From: Scleroderma bovista
Lineage: Eukaryota; Basidiomycota; Agaricomycetes; Boletales; Sclerodermataceae
Direction of reading: 5' to 3'
Assembly (NCBI GenBank): GCA_037178675.1
Contig: JAYMGJ010000275.1
Span: 1 to 64,000, forward strand
DNA: 64,000 bases
The notes below the pieces were generated by a model. It ran no database searches and had not been told where the DNA came from. It saw only the letters and a list, made by a program, of their open reading frames with translations. Shown here piece by piece: positions 1 through 10,869 of this stretch (position 1 is the stretch's first letter; every line of letters begins with the position of its first letter). The translations under genes and the position numbers were made by a program.

Positions 1-1002
1 TTTAGGCTGTGTACCATCAGGAATTTGATGGGACAACAATGGGGAAGATCTGAGATAAACAGGGGGATTGATCCAAGACAAAACAGCCACAAGAAGGGTA
101 CCAGGGGTCCAGAGGTCTTTTGGGGGGTCAGCATACACTAAGGTATAGTGCATGTGTTCTAGCACTGCTGAAGCGCAACCATGGGCTCCCTTGATGAGCT
201 CTCTTCTGGGAAAGAATGAGAGAGGGTTCTTCTTCCTAATAGCACTATAAAGTGGGGGCATAACTGTCATGGTGCTGGGGGACGTCATCTGAAAGTAGGG
301 AAGTGGATAGAGTATTGAATTCAATGCATCCAGGGAAGCAAGACGAACGACAGAGGAAGATGGACATGGCAAGTATCTGGGAGGAAGGGACCATAGGCTG
401 AGGGCTCAGGGGACACATAGATGATCAGAGAAGACTTTTCAAGCTTGACAATAGACCTAAGATGACCAAAGTATGTCCTTGATGCAGGACTGACGAGGAG
501 AACGCGCTGACCGAGAATGAGAGGGACTGAGGGAGCAGGCTGGGAAGATATGTGCCAGGCAGTGCACGGAAACTCTGGGAGAGGCTGTCCTAAGAGTAGG
601 ACATAGTGGAGATCTGCAGCAATAGTGGATAAATGATCCAGAGAAAATATGGGCTCCATAGTGAGCAATGAAGCAAATGATCATTTCTTCTCTTTCTCCT
701 TTGTTTCTCCATCAATTCTTTGGCTTCTTTGATTGTTCTGGTATGGGAGTTGGACTGCAGATTTGTGCATTCCTTTCTCATACCACAATTGACGTTATTC
801 CTTCAGTTTCTTCTGCTTCTTGGCGGTTCTTGTGCAAGGGATGACTGCCAGACATTGGCATTCATCTCTTGCTCCAGGATAGTCTTCTTGTGCGATAGAT
901 GGCTACGATGAGGGTCCGTCATGCTTATCCTTTGCATAAGGATCATTTGATATAGGCGTTATCTTCCATGTTCACTGTACCAAACCTGTTTGGTGCATGA
1001 CA
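1..1002 (-). mobile_element. LongLTR-C solo LTR, copy a (cut by window edge)
   Basis: On the minus strand this begins with TGTCATGCACC at 1002 and matches the copies at 16161-18192 and 34696-36797 along its whole visible length. The complete copies are about 2.03-2.10 kb, so roughly half lies outside the window. It interrupts the gag of a Ty3/gypsy element: the reading frame at 1003-1112 runs straight into the LTR end. The base quartet next to the end is ACGG on the plus strand, the same target as other members. It carries a copy of the U3 reading frame at 321-668. Confidence 0.85.
321..668 (-). CDS. LongLTR U3 reading frame, copy a
   Basis: 115 codons, homologous to frames at 4283-4672, 16625-16999, 27826-28215 and 35873-36265. 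This copy keeps the block HYVLLLGQPLPEF and the shared PLSFVLLPW segment, then stops a few codons early after WMH, where other C copies read on for about ten residues. No known domain was recognised. The protein is short, rich in Leu, Ser and Pro, and has no obvious signal peptide. Function unknown. It lies in the U3 part of an LTR, upstream of the predicted LTR promoter. Confidence 0.5.
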   Translation of the reverse strand: MLTMEPIFSLDHLSTIAADLHYVLLLGQPLPEFPCTAWHISSQPAPSVPLILGQRVLLVSPASRTYFGHLRSIVKLEKSSLIIYVSPEPSAYGPFLPDTCHVHLPLSFVLLPWMH

Positions 1003-1112
1003 ACGGGCGTGGGGATTGGCAGAGTTGAGTAGGTCTGGTTCGAAACATTCAAGTGCCATGCCCTTTAGGTAGGACTGCACGAAGGTGACCCTAGCGTGGT
1101 CAGAGGCAAAAG
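1003..1112 (-). pseudogene. Ty3/gypsy gag fragment (continuation of the 7279-7832 gag)
   Basis: Minus-strand translation gives ASDHARVTFVQSYLKG followed by an ECFEPDLLN segment, typical of the capsid region of basidiomycete Ty3/gypsy Gag. It continues in frame from the gag sequence ending at 7279 once the Copia-like element (1113-7278) is removed: the flanks carry AAAAG at 1108-1112 and GAAAG at 7279-7283, a 5-bp target duplication with one A/G difference. The left end is cut by LongLTR-C at 1002. It is a dead fragment. Confidence 0.8.
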
Positions 1113-1302
1113 TATAGAAAGGTGGTGGTCTGCACAGGGAAGGTCTAGCCTGAAGAAGGGAGAAGGAGAAGCTATAGGGTAACCTCAGTAGTCTGGCAAG
1201 CTACTGAGGGAATTATGGTACTAGGAACTCTACTCTAGTGTAATGTATGCTTATGTAAGTAAGTAAACAACCACTGATAACAGTCTGTTTATAACTCCAA
1301 CA
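1113..1302 (-). repeat. LTR-190, 3' LTR of the Copia-like element
   Basis: 190 bp, starting TGTTGGAGTT on the minus strand at 1302. The purine tract (plus strand CTCCCCCAT) directly to its right fixes it as the downstream LTR. Its partner is 7093-7278. Confidence 0.8.
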
Positions 1303-3036
1303 CTCCCCCATAAACAGAGTGGGGTAATGGATGGAAAGATATAGTAAAATCTAAAAGATAGTACTTAGCTGGTTCCAATAAAAGGTTGTTCCAAATGAAT
1401 GTGTCTGATATGAATGATATTTGAGACTTGTAGATGTGAAGGTTTGTTGAGTGTGTGACTTCCATGTTGTTACCCAATTTGGCAAGTCATGTTGTGCTCA
1501 TATGCCTGTGCTGATTGCAGCATGTGGATGACTTCATCCATAGCCTCTGTCATTGCGTTGGTGCTCCCCCAGCATCCTGCATTCAAAGGTAAGGTTATAT
1601 TCTCTTTTTATTCTCTTTTTAGGTCTCCATGTCGACCATATCACGTTATCGCATTGAAGGTAGGTGTTTCCACTGTTTCGTGTCCAACTGACATTTATAG
1701 TTGTGATCTTGATATGATCGTGTTGACGCCTGGGTCTAATGACTCCACAGGCTTGGTTCAGGATGTTTCTGGGTGGCTGCGTCATGTGTGCACATCCCAG
1801 GTGAGTGGTTTTGCATTGTTGTACTTGGCTGACTCAATTGTCATTTATTCGCTCGATCTTGAGTCTTCTGCATCGCTGTCGACGCCTGACGAGTCCATAC
1901 GGACGCTCTGTGGTTTGAATGGGTGGTATGGACGACAGAGGTAAGTTTTCTATTCATCTTCTTCAGCTGTAGCACATGCACTGACTCTCTCTAGCTAGCA
2001 GTGCTGCATTGACTCGTGTCGAGTCAACGCTGCCACTACTCGTTGTGTCGTCTACGTCGCCATTGCCTCGTCACCTCTGTATCCATTTCCATTGCCATTG
2101 CCAGCTGTCTCACTCTTGACCCTCGGCGCAATCACCTCAATTCTGCTCTCAGCCTCTCCAAATGCAAACATTCAGTTTGTGGTGCCTAACGCCTCAACTG
2201 GGGAGTTCCACAGTACGTACACATCACCTCCACCTACACTAACCCTTCTCCATCATTTAGGAAGCTTGAGCATCATGATTTTGATCACATTAGGTGAGTT
2301 TCGTGTGTTCAATCCAATTCAACATGTTCTGACGATTTCTGCTTTGTTCACAGCCGTTTCTGTCATGTTTCCAATGCAGTATGCATGTGTGTGTGCGCTC
2401 AATGTATCCATTGGGTCCCTGCACCCATTTGGTTCATCTGGTGCCCTTCTTGTGGTCCCAATAGGTGAGTCTGGCGGTTACTTGCGCCTTGGGGTTGTAC
2501 TGACAAATTCCATCCCATTTGCAGTGCTGTACACATCCGTTTTGATGCTTGACACGTCCATGTGCCAGCTCGATGCATCCAACTGGCTCCAAACACCGTC
2601 CATCACATCTACGATGTGTTTTGTGCCTGTAGCTCCCAGGTATGTGTCTGCATCCTCATCACGCTAATAACAGCTGTTGCAGCACTGTTTGACATGTCCA
2701 GAGCATCTGTCAAGTCTCTCGACTCATCTACCTGGCCCATCGACCCATCCACTCCGTTTCCAGGACCGTTCGCATCACCTGCATGCCAACTCATGCTTCC
2801 AAGGTGCACGCGTGGTATACCACCACTGTCTGGGCTCTCTGCCTCGATCAATGTGATTACGAGTGCATCAGACTCATTTGGCATGCCCGTGGGCTCAACT
2901 CCACGATCTCCGTCGCCGTCCACCATGCCTAATTGCTGACAACATTCAACAATTGTTTCCAGCTCATCAATGCTCGCACCCTCTCTGCAGCCTCTCAACT
3001 CATTCTCCATGGCATCCTCGGTCTCCCTTGACTCAC
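1303..3036 (-). pseudogene. Interior of the Copia-like element, 3' part; no recognisable enzyme
   Basis: Minus-strand open stretches occur at 2609-3036 (acidic, starting DSESRETEDAMENEL), 2399-2596 and 1534-1785. None shows integrase, reverse transcriptase or RNase H motifs. The 2609-3036 frame is hydrophilic, like the gag-proximal frame at 5994-7080, and both flank the LongLTR-B insertion, so they may once have formed one coding region. The plus strand also has long open stretches here, but without recognisable sequence. The functional content is unknown. Confidence 0.35.
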
Positions 3037-3564
3037 TGTCATGCACCAAATGTGTTTGGTACTGTGGACATGGAGAAAGTTAGCCGATGAAACTAATGCA
3101 AAAAACACACACCCAAGATCTGTCCCAACTTGAGGGATACAGACAGCCCTCGCAATCCATATCATGCAAAGTCAAGACTATCCTTATGCAAAGAATGAAT
3201 ACAAGTTTGTCATAGCCATCTATCGCACAAGAATGACTATCCTGGAGCAAGAGATGAATGCCATTGTCTGGCAGTCATCCCTCGCACGAGAACCGCCAAG
3301 AAGCAGAAGAATCCAAGGATTGATGACTATTTTGGTATGAGAAAGGAATGCAACCTACTGCAGTCCAACTCCCATACCAGAACAACCAAAGAAGCAGAAG
3401 AAACAATAGAGAAACAAAGGAGAAAAGGAAGAATCATTTTAGCACCCAAATGTCAAATTTAGGCACCCAGTGCCAGCATTCCGATATTTTGAATAGCTCT
3501 GCCATTTTTGAAGCTATCAATCATGTGACTATACCATCATGGAGCCTAGACCATGGTCTATCTG

Positions 3565-4195
3565 TGTTACGACCATGCCCAACTCCGGGTCTTATCCGGT
3601 CACTCCGGTCGCATTGCAACTCTACAGCTCAACTCCGGTCGCTCAACACTTACTCCGGTCACGCTCACGCAGATAACCTTCCGTTAAGCACGACCCTTGG
3701 TCTATGCTCCATTCGCTCGTTACCACACTTCGCCGTTTACCCTGTCTTGACGTGAGTTCTCCGTGAACTCGATATATCCTATACCTTGTAGCATTTTCAC
3801 TGGACCTGATTTATTTTACCCGGACCTGACTTTATTTTCATCGGACCTGACCTAGTACTTTCTCCGGTTGTCCCTTGTCCGCCTTTTAGGCTGTTTACTT
3901 GTCACCGTATATACTCGACCCTAGTTCTTACTTAGTATAAGTACTCTGTAGTTTATCCTGTACTCCTCAGTCTGAAATCAACTTAGTCACTACTCCAGTC
4001 TCTGCCCGTCTCCGTCTCTATCTTCTTGACCGGAACCTACGCAAGGGATCAACGCTCGTTGTCCTTAGTCATTGAATCCAAGCGGTCACCAACTCCGGCC
4101 GGACTAATCTCTTGTCCAGCCCTCTGCTCTCCCCCTTCGTCCGCTTTCGTCCGGACTTGACCGGACCCCCTACCGGAGTAGACCCGGACTTGACA
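3565..4195 (+). mobile_element. LTR-631 solo LTR with perfect 5-bp TSD
   Basis: Begins TGTTACGACC and ends GGACTTGACA, and is flanked on both sides by ATCTG (3560-3564 and 4196-4200). The sister LongLTR-B copy at 27738 shows the empty site with a single ATCTG. The split copy 20709-20984 plus 30735-31089 is the same length, 631 bp, and homologous. TG...CA ends, a 5-bp duplication and no coding capacity identify it as a solo LTR. Confidence 0.92.
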
Positions 4196-4282
4196 ATCTG
4201 CCTGTCAAGCTCCGACGTAAATCTGTTTATTTCCCACAGAGATATTCCACCCACAATCCAGACACCCGCTTCATCACTCACT

Positions 4283-4672
4283 ATGGAGTCCACATTTTCT
4301 CTGGAATGTTTCTCCACTATTGCAGTAGACCTCAACTATGTCCTGCTCTTGGGACAGCCTCTCCCTGAGCTCCTGTGTACTGTCTGGTACATATCTTCCC
4401 AGCCTGCTCCCTCAGTCCCTCTTGTTCTCAGTCAGCACGTTCTCCTCGTCAGTCCTGCGTCGCGCATGTACTTTGGTCGTCTCAAGTCTATCATTAGACT
4501 TGAAAATTCATACCTGGTTGTCTCTGTGTCTCCTGAGTCCTCTGCATATGGTCCTTTTATCCCAGAGTCCTGTCACATCCATCTCCCTCTATCATTCATC
4601 TCGCTTCCCTGGACACATCGAATCTGCTATTCACGTTTCACTTCCCTGCTATCCCGCAACAAACACGAATGA
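4283..4672 (+). CDS. LongLTR U3 reading frame, copy in LongLTR-B a
   Basis: 129 codons starting MESTFSLECFSTIAVDLNYV. Its block VLLLGQPLPELLCTVWY is shared with the frame at 27826-28215 and, in variant form, with the C-family copies. The in-frame extension upstream to 4112 comes from the inserted LTR-631 and is not part of the ancestral frame; the ATG at 4283 is chosen because all copies align from there. No domain recognised; function unknown. Confidence 0.5.
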   Translation: MESTFSLECFSTIAVDLNYVLLLGQPLPELLCTVWYISSQPAPSVPLVLSQHVLLVSPASRMYFGRLKSIIRLENSYLVVSVSPESSAYGPFIPESCHIHLPLSFISLPWTHRICYSRFTSLLSRNKHE

Positions 4673-5424
4673 AACAGTGCTCTAGAACCGTTCTTAGGAG
4701 CCCTAATAGAGTACAGAACCTTCCCCTTACTGCTCAAGGGAAGACTGCACTTCGGGAGCACCAAATTTCGCGTTTTTGCTCTACAGAAGCTCAATCCAAG
4801 GGATTTGTGACACTCTGTGACCAGCTGTGACTCTACTTGTCATTCCAGGCCCCCTGACACTGCTCTTCTGGTCGGATCAATTCTTTTATTATCCCCCAGC
4901 CACTCCCATCAGTGGCACTGCTTCAGAAGCTCATCTCCAGATCTAAAGTTCAATCAATCACAGGTTGTGCTTCCCTTCTGTCTGAGTCACACAGAATCAC
5001 TCTGGCTCACTCTGACTCACTCTGCTGTGCATTATTCATCCCCTCTTGGCATTACTAATCCCCATTACTCCCCTTACCAATCACTTACCAATCATCCTTC
5101 AAATCATGCTTATCATGCTGCTTATCAATTCATGACTCATGCCCCTATGATTCATATGCATTATGTCATCACATATGCTCATTTAGCTTCGATCTACTCA
5201 TCCCATGCTTTCCCCCCCTCTCTTTTGGGCCCCATGCAATGATTTTTCCATATTCTTGATTATGCACCCCTTTTTACCTATGTTTTTGCTCTTTCCCTTG
5301 GCTCAGCAGCTTGTTCAGGCTCCCCCCATCGATGACTCAGCCTGATTACACGGCTTATCAATCGCTTACCAATCTCTTACCAAGCACTTAGTCATTTGTG
5401 CTTACAGGGCCACAGCCCCTCCTG

Positions 5425-5479
5425 TATATAAACCAGCGGCCAAAGGCTGCAAGGAAGTGTCTGCTTCCCCCTCAATAAA
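5425..5479 (+). promoter_or_regulatory. LTR promoter/polyadenylation region of LongLTR-B copy a
   Basis: TATATAAA at 5425-5432 and AATAAA at 5474-5479 lie about 515 bp before the 3' end of the LTR, the spacing expected for a core promoter followed by the R region. The same arrangement is kept in copy b. Confidence 0.55.
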
Positions 5480-5993
5480 GCGACCACATTCACTCTCCCT
5501 CACAGTCTATAAGGTCTATCTTTGTCTTTGGACTTGTAGGTCACTCAGTGCTGGCCTAAAGCTCCTATATTGCTGTTTATCAGATATATCTTGTATCTGA
5601 TCATTTCTCTAGGCTCAAGCGCAGTCTAGCATCTCTGTCCACTCCATCCCATCACTGTCCATCGCATTCTTGAAGCAGGAACTGTCCCCTTGCTTCCCTG
5701 TTGCTCCATCACTGCTATTACCCCCCCTATCATCAATCTATCATTGCTCTTCAATCCCAGGACTCTTCCTAACCACTGTGGTAGGCTGAAGAGGAGTCAA
5801 TACCATCCCAAGTCGCATTCCATTCCCATCAGAAGCCCTTCCCTTCCCTCCTGCATCCTGCCTGAAGGTGTGCAGCGCATCCTCCTGAGGAGATTAAATA
5901 CCAGATACACAAAGGAAGACCACCACTCACATATTGCTGTCATTTGGTGTTGGTTGTTGGTTGTTCTGACCTCTTCCCTCACTTAGGCACACA

Positions 5994-7092
5994 TTGCTTG
6001 GACCACACACGTGCTCAATAGCTGTGTTCAACGCATCCATGTTGCCATTTGAGTTGCTTGTCTTGCTGCTCACACAACCTGTCCACTCCCTTGAGCAGCA
6101 GTCCGTGTGCACTAGGTGCGTCCGTGTTCGTGTTTCTGCTGTGCTGATAGCTTTCTTCACAGTATTGCCTTGTTTTCTGGAGTCACAGGTCTTTGCACTC
6201 TGTCTTGTTGCCCTCATTGACTCCACTGGCCCTTTCTGCCAGTTCTCTGCCCAGAAAGGCTGTCCTGTCAATGTCCACAATCTTTTGTCTGCCCTTGTGG
6301 ACTCCACAGGCCCTCTCCACCAGGTCTCCACCCAGCAAGGCCATCCTGTCAACATCCATGTCTGTTTCGTTTGGTTCAGCTGTTTTGACCATCCCGTTCG
6401 TGCGTTCTACCATCACAACACTTTCTGCTGCCTCCTGCTTGCACCCATTTGGCTCGCCCTCAATTGGCAGCCTCGGTGTCAGCGGCAGTGAGTCTTGCGG
6501 CTCATCTTGCATTTCGTGCGGTGCACTTTCAAGTAGGACAGTTGTCCTTGCGCTCTTGGCGCTAGTGCCCTTTGCTGATGTCTCTAGGCTTGTGCATGGG
6601 TCTTTGGTGCATCTGACATTTCTGTTGTCGATGTCTTCAGTGCCTTGAGTGAGGGCTTTCGTAGGTGGGTCTTCCTGTTCTGCACTAATGACTGCATTCT
6701 TGCTCGTAGGGCTTTTTGCTGACGGATCACATTTGTCATCATTTGCGCAGGTCGCGAGCTTAGTTTCAGCATCCCTCTCAATCAGATCATAGTCATGGAA
6801 TCTGCATGCGAGAAACATGAACATTTCATGCACAGTATTGAGTTTCTGAATGGGGCGGAGAAGTTCGAGTGGTAGAGTAGGGTAAATGAGAAATTTAGCA
6901 GTAGCATCTTGTCCCTCCCAATCATCACTTCCATCATTTTCCTCCCAGCCAGCCAACACTCCAAGGGGTTCAACTAGTCCATCGAGTTTGAGTGTGGGAA
7001 TTTTGACTATTTCACTTGTTTTTCCAGTAAGTTCCTTTTCTCCTTGTACTTCCTTTCCTCCTACTAGCTAGGCAGAGCCAGGGCTCATAACA
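5994..7092 (-). pseudogene. Gag-like coding region of the Copia-like element
   Basis: An open minus-strand frame runs from near 7080 to 6183 without an early stop, including WEENDGSDDWEGQ and FLIYPTLPLELLRPIQKL segments followed by a long hydrophilic, Lys/Thr/Ser-rich region. At 6183 the frame stops, and coding-like sequence continues in another frame (6355 to 5994) up to the LongLTR-B insertion. Position just inside the 5' LTR suggests a Gag-like structural protein, but no zinc knuckle or named domain is visible. The first ATG is unclear, so the start is not fixed. Confidence 0.45.
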
Positions 7093-7278
7093 TATAGAAA
7101 GGTGGTGGTCTGCACAGGGAAGGTCTAGCCTGAAGAAGGGAGAAGGAGAAGCTGTAGGGTAACCCCAGTAGTCTGGCAAGCTACTGAGGGAACTATGGTA
7201 CTAGGAACTCTACTCTAGTGTGATGCATGCTTATGTAAGTAAGTAAACAACCATAACAGTCTGTTTATAACTCCAACA
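7093..7278 (-). repeat. LTR-190, 5' LTR of the Copia-like element
   Basis: 186 bp, the partner of 1113-1302, from which it differs by a 4-bp deletion and scattered substitutions. It abuts the gag of the host Ty3/gypsy element at 7279. Confidence 0.8.
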
Positions 7279-7832
7279 GAAAGCCTTGCGGCAATCCTGA
7301 AAGTTCAGTTCACACTGAACAAGGAAAGCACACAGCTTGCACAGATCAGTACCGTCAAACGTGTCAGGTTCATGGACTTTGGTGCAACCAGAAGAGGAGT
7401 CCTGATTGGCAGATGCCGTCACAACTTTGGTCAGTGCCTAGACTGCCTGTGCAAATAGGAGCAAGGGGTCTGGAGTCAGAGTTGAGGCAGAAGGAATGGG
7501 AGAGTCTGGTAGCAGGATGTTTGGTGGGTTGGGGGACGGTGGGTTACTACCTCCACTGTCACCGCCATTGTCACCAGTGTAGCCATCACTGTAGATGACC
7601 AAGATGCTGTTGAAATGATGTGTAGAGTAAACTCCAGAGTCGTTTGGGTGGGGCAGCACAGAAGTTGGAGTAGTTGGGGGTGGGGCGGGGCCCCCAGGCA
7701 GAGTGTTTCTATCTCTCCTTCTCTGACTAAGACTAAATCATTTCTGGAGGTTGAAGGCACATTAAGCGCTTCCTGGCGCTCTTCGAGCACATGAGACTGA
7801 GCATGTGTAGTGATGATTGATCGACTAGTCAT
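7279..7832 (-). pseudogene. Ty3/gypsy gag (N-terminal and central part), frameshifted
   Basis: The minus strand starts at 7832 with MTSRSIITTHAQ and later reads KVHEPDTFDGTDLCKLCAFL and QCELNFQDCRKAF, the conserved retrotransposon Gag region just ahead of the capsid motif. At least two frame changes are needed between the N-terminus (7832-7476 frame) and the capsid part (7422-7279 frame). The coding sequence resumes at 1112 after the inserted Copia-like element. It belongs to the element whose 5' LTR is 7878-8557. Several Cys codons (TGC) stand where related proteins usually have Arg (CGC), suggesting CpG decay. Confidence 0.75.
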
Positions 7833-7877
7833 GGTTAGGAGTAATTAGCAGGTGTGCAAGAGTGAGTTTGAATATAC

Positions 7878-8557
7878 TGTCAGAACCGTTTCCTCCGACA
7901 AAGTCTGACATGGGTGGAGATAAGTAGGAAGGGATGTTGATGACAGGTGGAGGTGATGAGGACTTGGCTTCAGCATATGTGCTGCGCCCTTGTGATACCT
8001 GTGTCCTTGTATTTCAGAGGACTAAGGGACAGAGAGACAGAAGTCCAACGAAGGTCAGAGTTGCCAGAAGGCAGAGGAGACAGAGGAGGACAGAGGGGAG
8101 TTTGCAGGAAGTATTCAAGATGATATTCAAACTGAGGGACAATCCCCTCAGCATGCGGAGTACTTATACTTTACATCGGGAATGTACAGTAACCAAGAAG
8201 CAGAGGAGAGACATAGCGGAGACATAGCTAAGAGTCTGCGGATGACAAATGGATGAGTAACATACATGCAACAGAGATCAGTGATAAGCGTAATGGATCA
8301 AAAGGTTAACAGATCACAGCAATGAGTAATCAGATCTAATCTAAATTGGGAACAAAGTAAGACAGGAACAGAAACGGAATGGAGGCATACAATAACCAGA
8401 GACATAGGTGTGGAACTATTTACTAAAAGAGGATGGAGCATCAATTGTCAGAGTGGAGATGGGTACATAGCATCAGAGGTGTGTGATTGTGATCAGACTG
8501 GAGTCTACAATAGACTAATGGCCTTGCAGAGTCATGAGGTGTTACGTGGTTGTGACA
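7878..8557 (-). repeat. LTR-680, 5' LTR of the left Ty3/gypsy element
   Basis: On the minus strand it opens TGTCACAACC at 8557 and closes GGTTCTGACA at 7878, 45 bp before the gag start at 7832. TG...CA ends and position directly upstream of gag identify it as the 5' LTR. No second copy lies in the window, so the boundaries are inferred from the end motifs only. The rest of the element extends past position 1. Confidence 0.6.
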
Positions 8558-8689
8558 CTAACTATTAATACAGGTCCTCTGCATGCACGCCTGCACCTGC
8601 TTCAAGACACTTATGCCTGTACAGCATGGCTTCCCCCACTGGTTGTACGTTTTTCTTTTGTTTACTACTAACTATTATTACCAGCTCAT

Positions 8690-9760
8690 TACATGGACAC
8701 TCGCCCTGCATACACCACAACCAACACAATGCTGACCACCACCCTCTCCACACCAAATGATGATGACAGCCACTGCACCCAACAGCAACAACTACCACTG
8801 CCACCACACCCCATCACCAGCATTGACGACGGTGATGGTGACAACTCCAGAGTCAGCATGCTGCAGCGTGGCTACCACCATTACCATCACCTGGGTAGAT
8901 GGTGACAATGACAATGGCAACGACTCCAGTGCCAGGGCACACACTATGGCATGACAGCAATGATTCCAATGCCAGCATGCACGCATGCACACTACAGCAT
9001 GACAATGATGACAGTGATAGCAACAACCCCAGTGTCAGCATGCATGCTATGGCATGACCACCACCACCCACTGGCATGACGGTGTTGACTCCAACACCAG
9101 TATGCACACATGCTCACTACAGCATGATGATGATGACGGCAATGGCCCCAGTGCCAGCACAGATGGACATTGCAGCACCACCACCACCACCACTGCATCA
9201 CCAGTGATGACAACAATGACAACAACACAAGAGCCACAATGCATTCTACAGTGTGATCACCACCACCATCATCACCCACATAGATGGCAATGACAGCAAT
9301 GACCCCAGCATGCACGCATGTTGCTGCATGATCACCATCACCACCATCACCTGCATAGACAGCAACAATGGCGATGACCCCAGCATGCATGCATGCTGCA
9401 GCATGACCACAACAACCATGCTCGGCCCAGACAATCCTTGCTCATCAGTCACCCAGAAGGGCCCAGGAATCATCATGTCGCTATGTAGATATTTCTTGCT
9501 GGAGTATAATGCCAAAGGCAAGAAAAGCCTCTGCAGTCTCGTGACCCCTGTTCAAAGGCATGTATCACAACCTATTGTTCAGCCACCACCATCACCACCA
9601 CTGCCTGCATTGACAGCAAGGCAACAATGGTGACGACCCCAGCACCACGCATGTGTGCTATGGCATGACAATGACAATGGCCATGGCCCCAGCACCAGCA
9701 CACACACACACATGCTGTGATGTGACCACCACCATCACCGGCATGATGATGACAAGGACA
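8690..9760. repeat. Degenerate minisatellite, CAC/CAT/GCATGC-rich
   Basis: Loosely repeated modules combine CACCACCACCATCACC, GATGACAATGACA, CCAGTGCCAGCATGCATGC and similar words, with unit spacing of very roughly 50-70 bp and strong purine/pyrimidine strand bias. Several overlapping open frames on both strands are by-products of the repeat (His/Thr- or Val-rich). Similar sequence recurs at 10144-10610 and 36798-37080. Confidence 0.6.
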
Positions 9761-9762
9761 AC

Positions 9763-10143
9763 TGAGACAACCCTAAGGGCAAAACCCAAAGAACTACCAC
9801 ACGGGACTCTGAGGAGGAAAGGATGCGAGTGTCTTAGAGCAAAGACCCAAAGAGAGCTCGAATGGAGAGCCTCTGGGTGCTGGATTGCAGCGGTATATAT
9901 ACTATGCTACACGTGTCCTGTGTGAGGCTATCTATGAGGCTGTATGCTGTACGAGGCAGTGAACACAGCTGCCATCCTGTGGTAAGGCTATGCTAATGAC
10001 ATCAAGGAATACAGCATGTACAGCACGAGGCTGTAGTCTAGACAGACCTACAGATAAGATGCACTAGATAAGATACTATGCTACGATAAGATAAGATGTC
10101 ATCTAATCACAGATTAGATAAGATAAAAAGTTAGACCGTTACA
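9763..10143 (-). mobile_element. LTR-383 solo LTR
   Basis: 381 bp, TGAGAC...GTTACA on the plus strand (TGTAAC...GTCTCA on the minus strand), closely matching the LTRs of the complete element at 20985-30729. Flanks ACAAC (9758-9762) and ACGAC (10144-10148) form a 5-bp duplication with one A/G change. No internal element sequence is attached. It sits within the simple-sequence region. Confidence 0.9.
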
Positions 10144-10224
10144 ACGACCTCAGCACTAGCACATATGCACACACATTGCAATGTAACCACCACCACCCCA
10201 ATGACAGCATGCATGCATGCTATG

Positions 10225-10610
10225 GCACAACCACAACCATTGGCATTGTTAACGACAGCGATGACTCTAGTGCCAGCATGCATGCATGCATGCTGCGATG
10301 TAATGATGATGACGACCAGCATCGACAACCTCAGCACCAGTATCTACATGACCAGAATAAAATAATATCGACAGATGATGACGACAATGACAATACAGTG
10401 ATGGACAGCATTGATTAGCACAACCACAACCATTGGCATTGTTAACGACAGCGATGACTCTAGTGCCAGCATGCATGCATGCATGCTGCGATGTGATGAC
10501 GATGACGACCAGCATCGACAACCTTAGCACCAGTATCTACATGACCAGAATAAAACAATATCGACAGATGATGACGACAATGACAATACAGTGATGGACA
10601 GCATTGATTA
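10225..10610. repeat. Tandem duplication of a 193-bp unit
   Basis: 10225-10417 and 10418-10610 are near-identical head-to-tail copies, each starting GCACAACCACAACCATTGGC and ending CAGCATTGATTA. They differ by a few transitions, for example GTAATGATGATG against GTGATGACGATG. Confidence 0.85.
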
Positions 10611-10869
10611 GATTAGCATATGTAAATTCCAATGTAATTATGATGGCAATACAGTGTGATACAATTTGACTACAGAGTGATACAGATCATGACACGGTGT
10701 GACAGTGTGATACAGTGGACACAGTGAATGAATATATCTACATTAGGTATGGCTTGTACAGTGCGCAAAATTGGTCTGTACAGCACTGTACTGTAACTGC
10801 ACAGGCTTGTACAACCAGGGACCTACCTGTACTGCTGTCAGAACTGTAGCCGACTATAGCTGGCAGTAC

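Larger units (their letters stand above)
3037..5993 (+). mobile_element. LongLTR-B solo LTR, copy a, with a nested 631-bp LTR
   Basis: Starts TGTCATGCACC and ends GGCACACA, matching 27297-29546 over its whole length once the LTR-631 at 3565-4195 is removed. It has TATATAAA at 5425 and AATAAA at 5474, as expected at a U3/R boundary, and the U3 reading frame at 4283-4672. Flanking quartets are TCAC and TTGC, so no target duplication survives. No internal domain is present between two copies, so it is read as a solo LTR. Confidence 0.8.
1113..7278 (-). mobile_element. Copia-like LTR retroelement with 190-bp LTRs, itself interrupted
   Basis: Two direct repeats, 1113-1302 and 7093-7278, begin on the minus strand with TGTTGGAGTT and are nearly identical apart from a 4-bp indel and a few substitutions. 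A purine-rich tract (minus strand ATGGGGGAG) abuts the inner side of the left copy, marking it as the 3' LTR. The inner side of the right copy reads TGTTATGAGCCCTGGC, a plausible primer-binding region. Flanks AAAAG/GAAAG form an imperfect 5-bp duplication inside a Ty3/gypsy gag. The interior (minus LongLTR-B at 3037-5993) is only about 2.8 kb, and no reverse transcriptase was seen, so the element is non-autonomous or deleted. Assignment to Copia rests on LTR form and is tentative. Confidence 0.7.

Noticed and set aside
1025..1045. GGTTCGA motif as a tRNA T-arm
   Set aside because: It belongs to gag coding sequence and no cloverleaf or anticodon arm can be drawn around it. No tRNA was recognised anywhere in the window.
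1489..2939. Plus-strand frames 1489-1944, 2092-2667 and 2562-2939 as possible secreted proteins
   Set aside because: They look hydrophobic but have no signal peptide or domain, lie inside a retroelement whose coding strand is minus, and have no good splice support.
4112..4282. N-terminal extension of the U3 frame in LongLTR-B copy a
   Set aside because: The extension lies in the inserted LTR-631 and is absent from the homologous copies, so it is accidental.
8690..9633. His/Thr-rich and Val-rich open frames on both strands
   Set aside because: They follow from the CAC/CAT/GATGAC repeat composition, occur in several frames at once and show no conserved protein.
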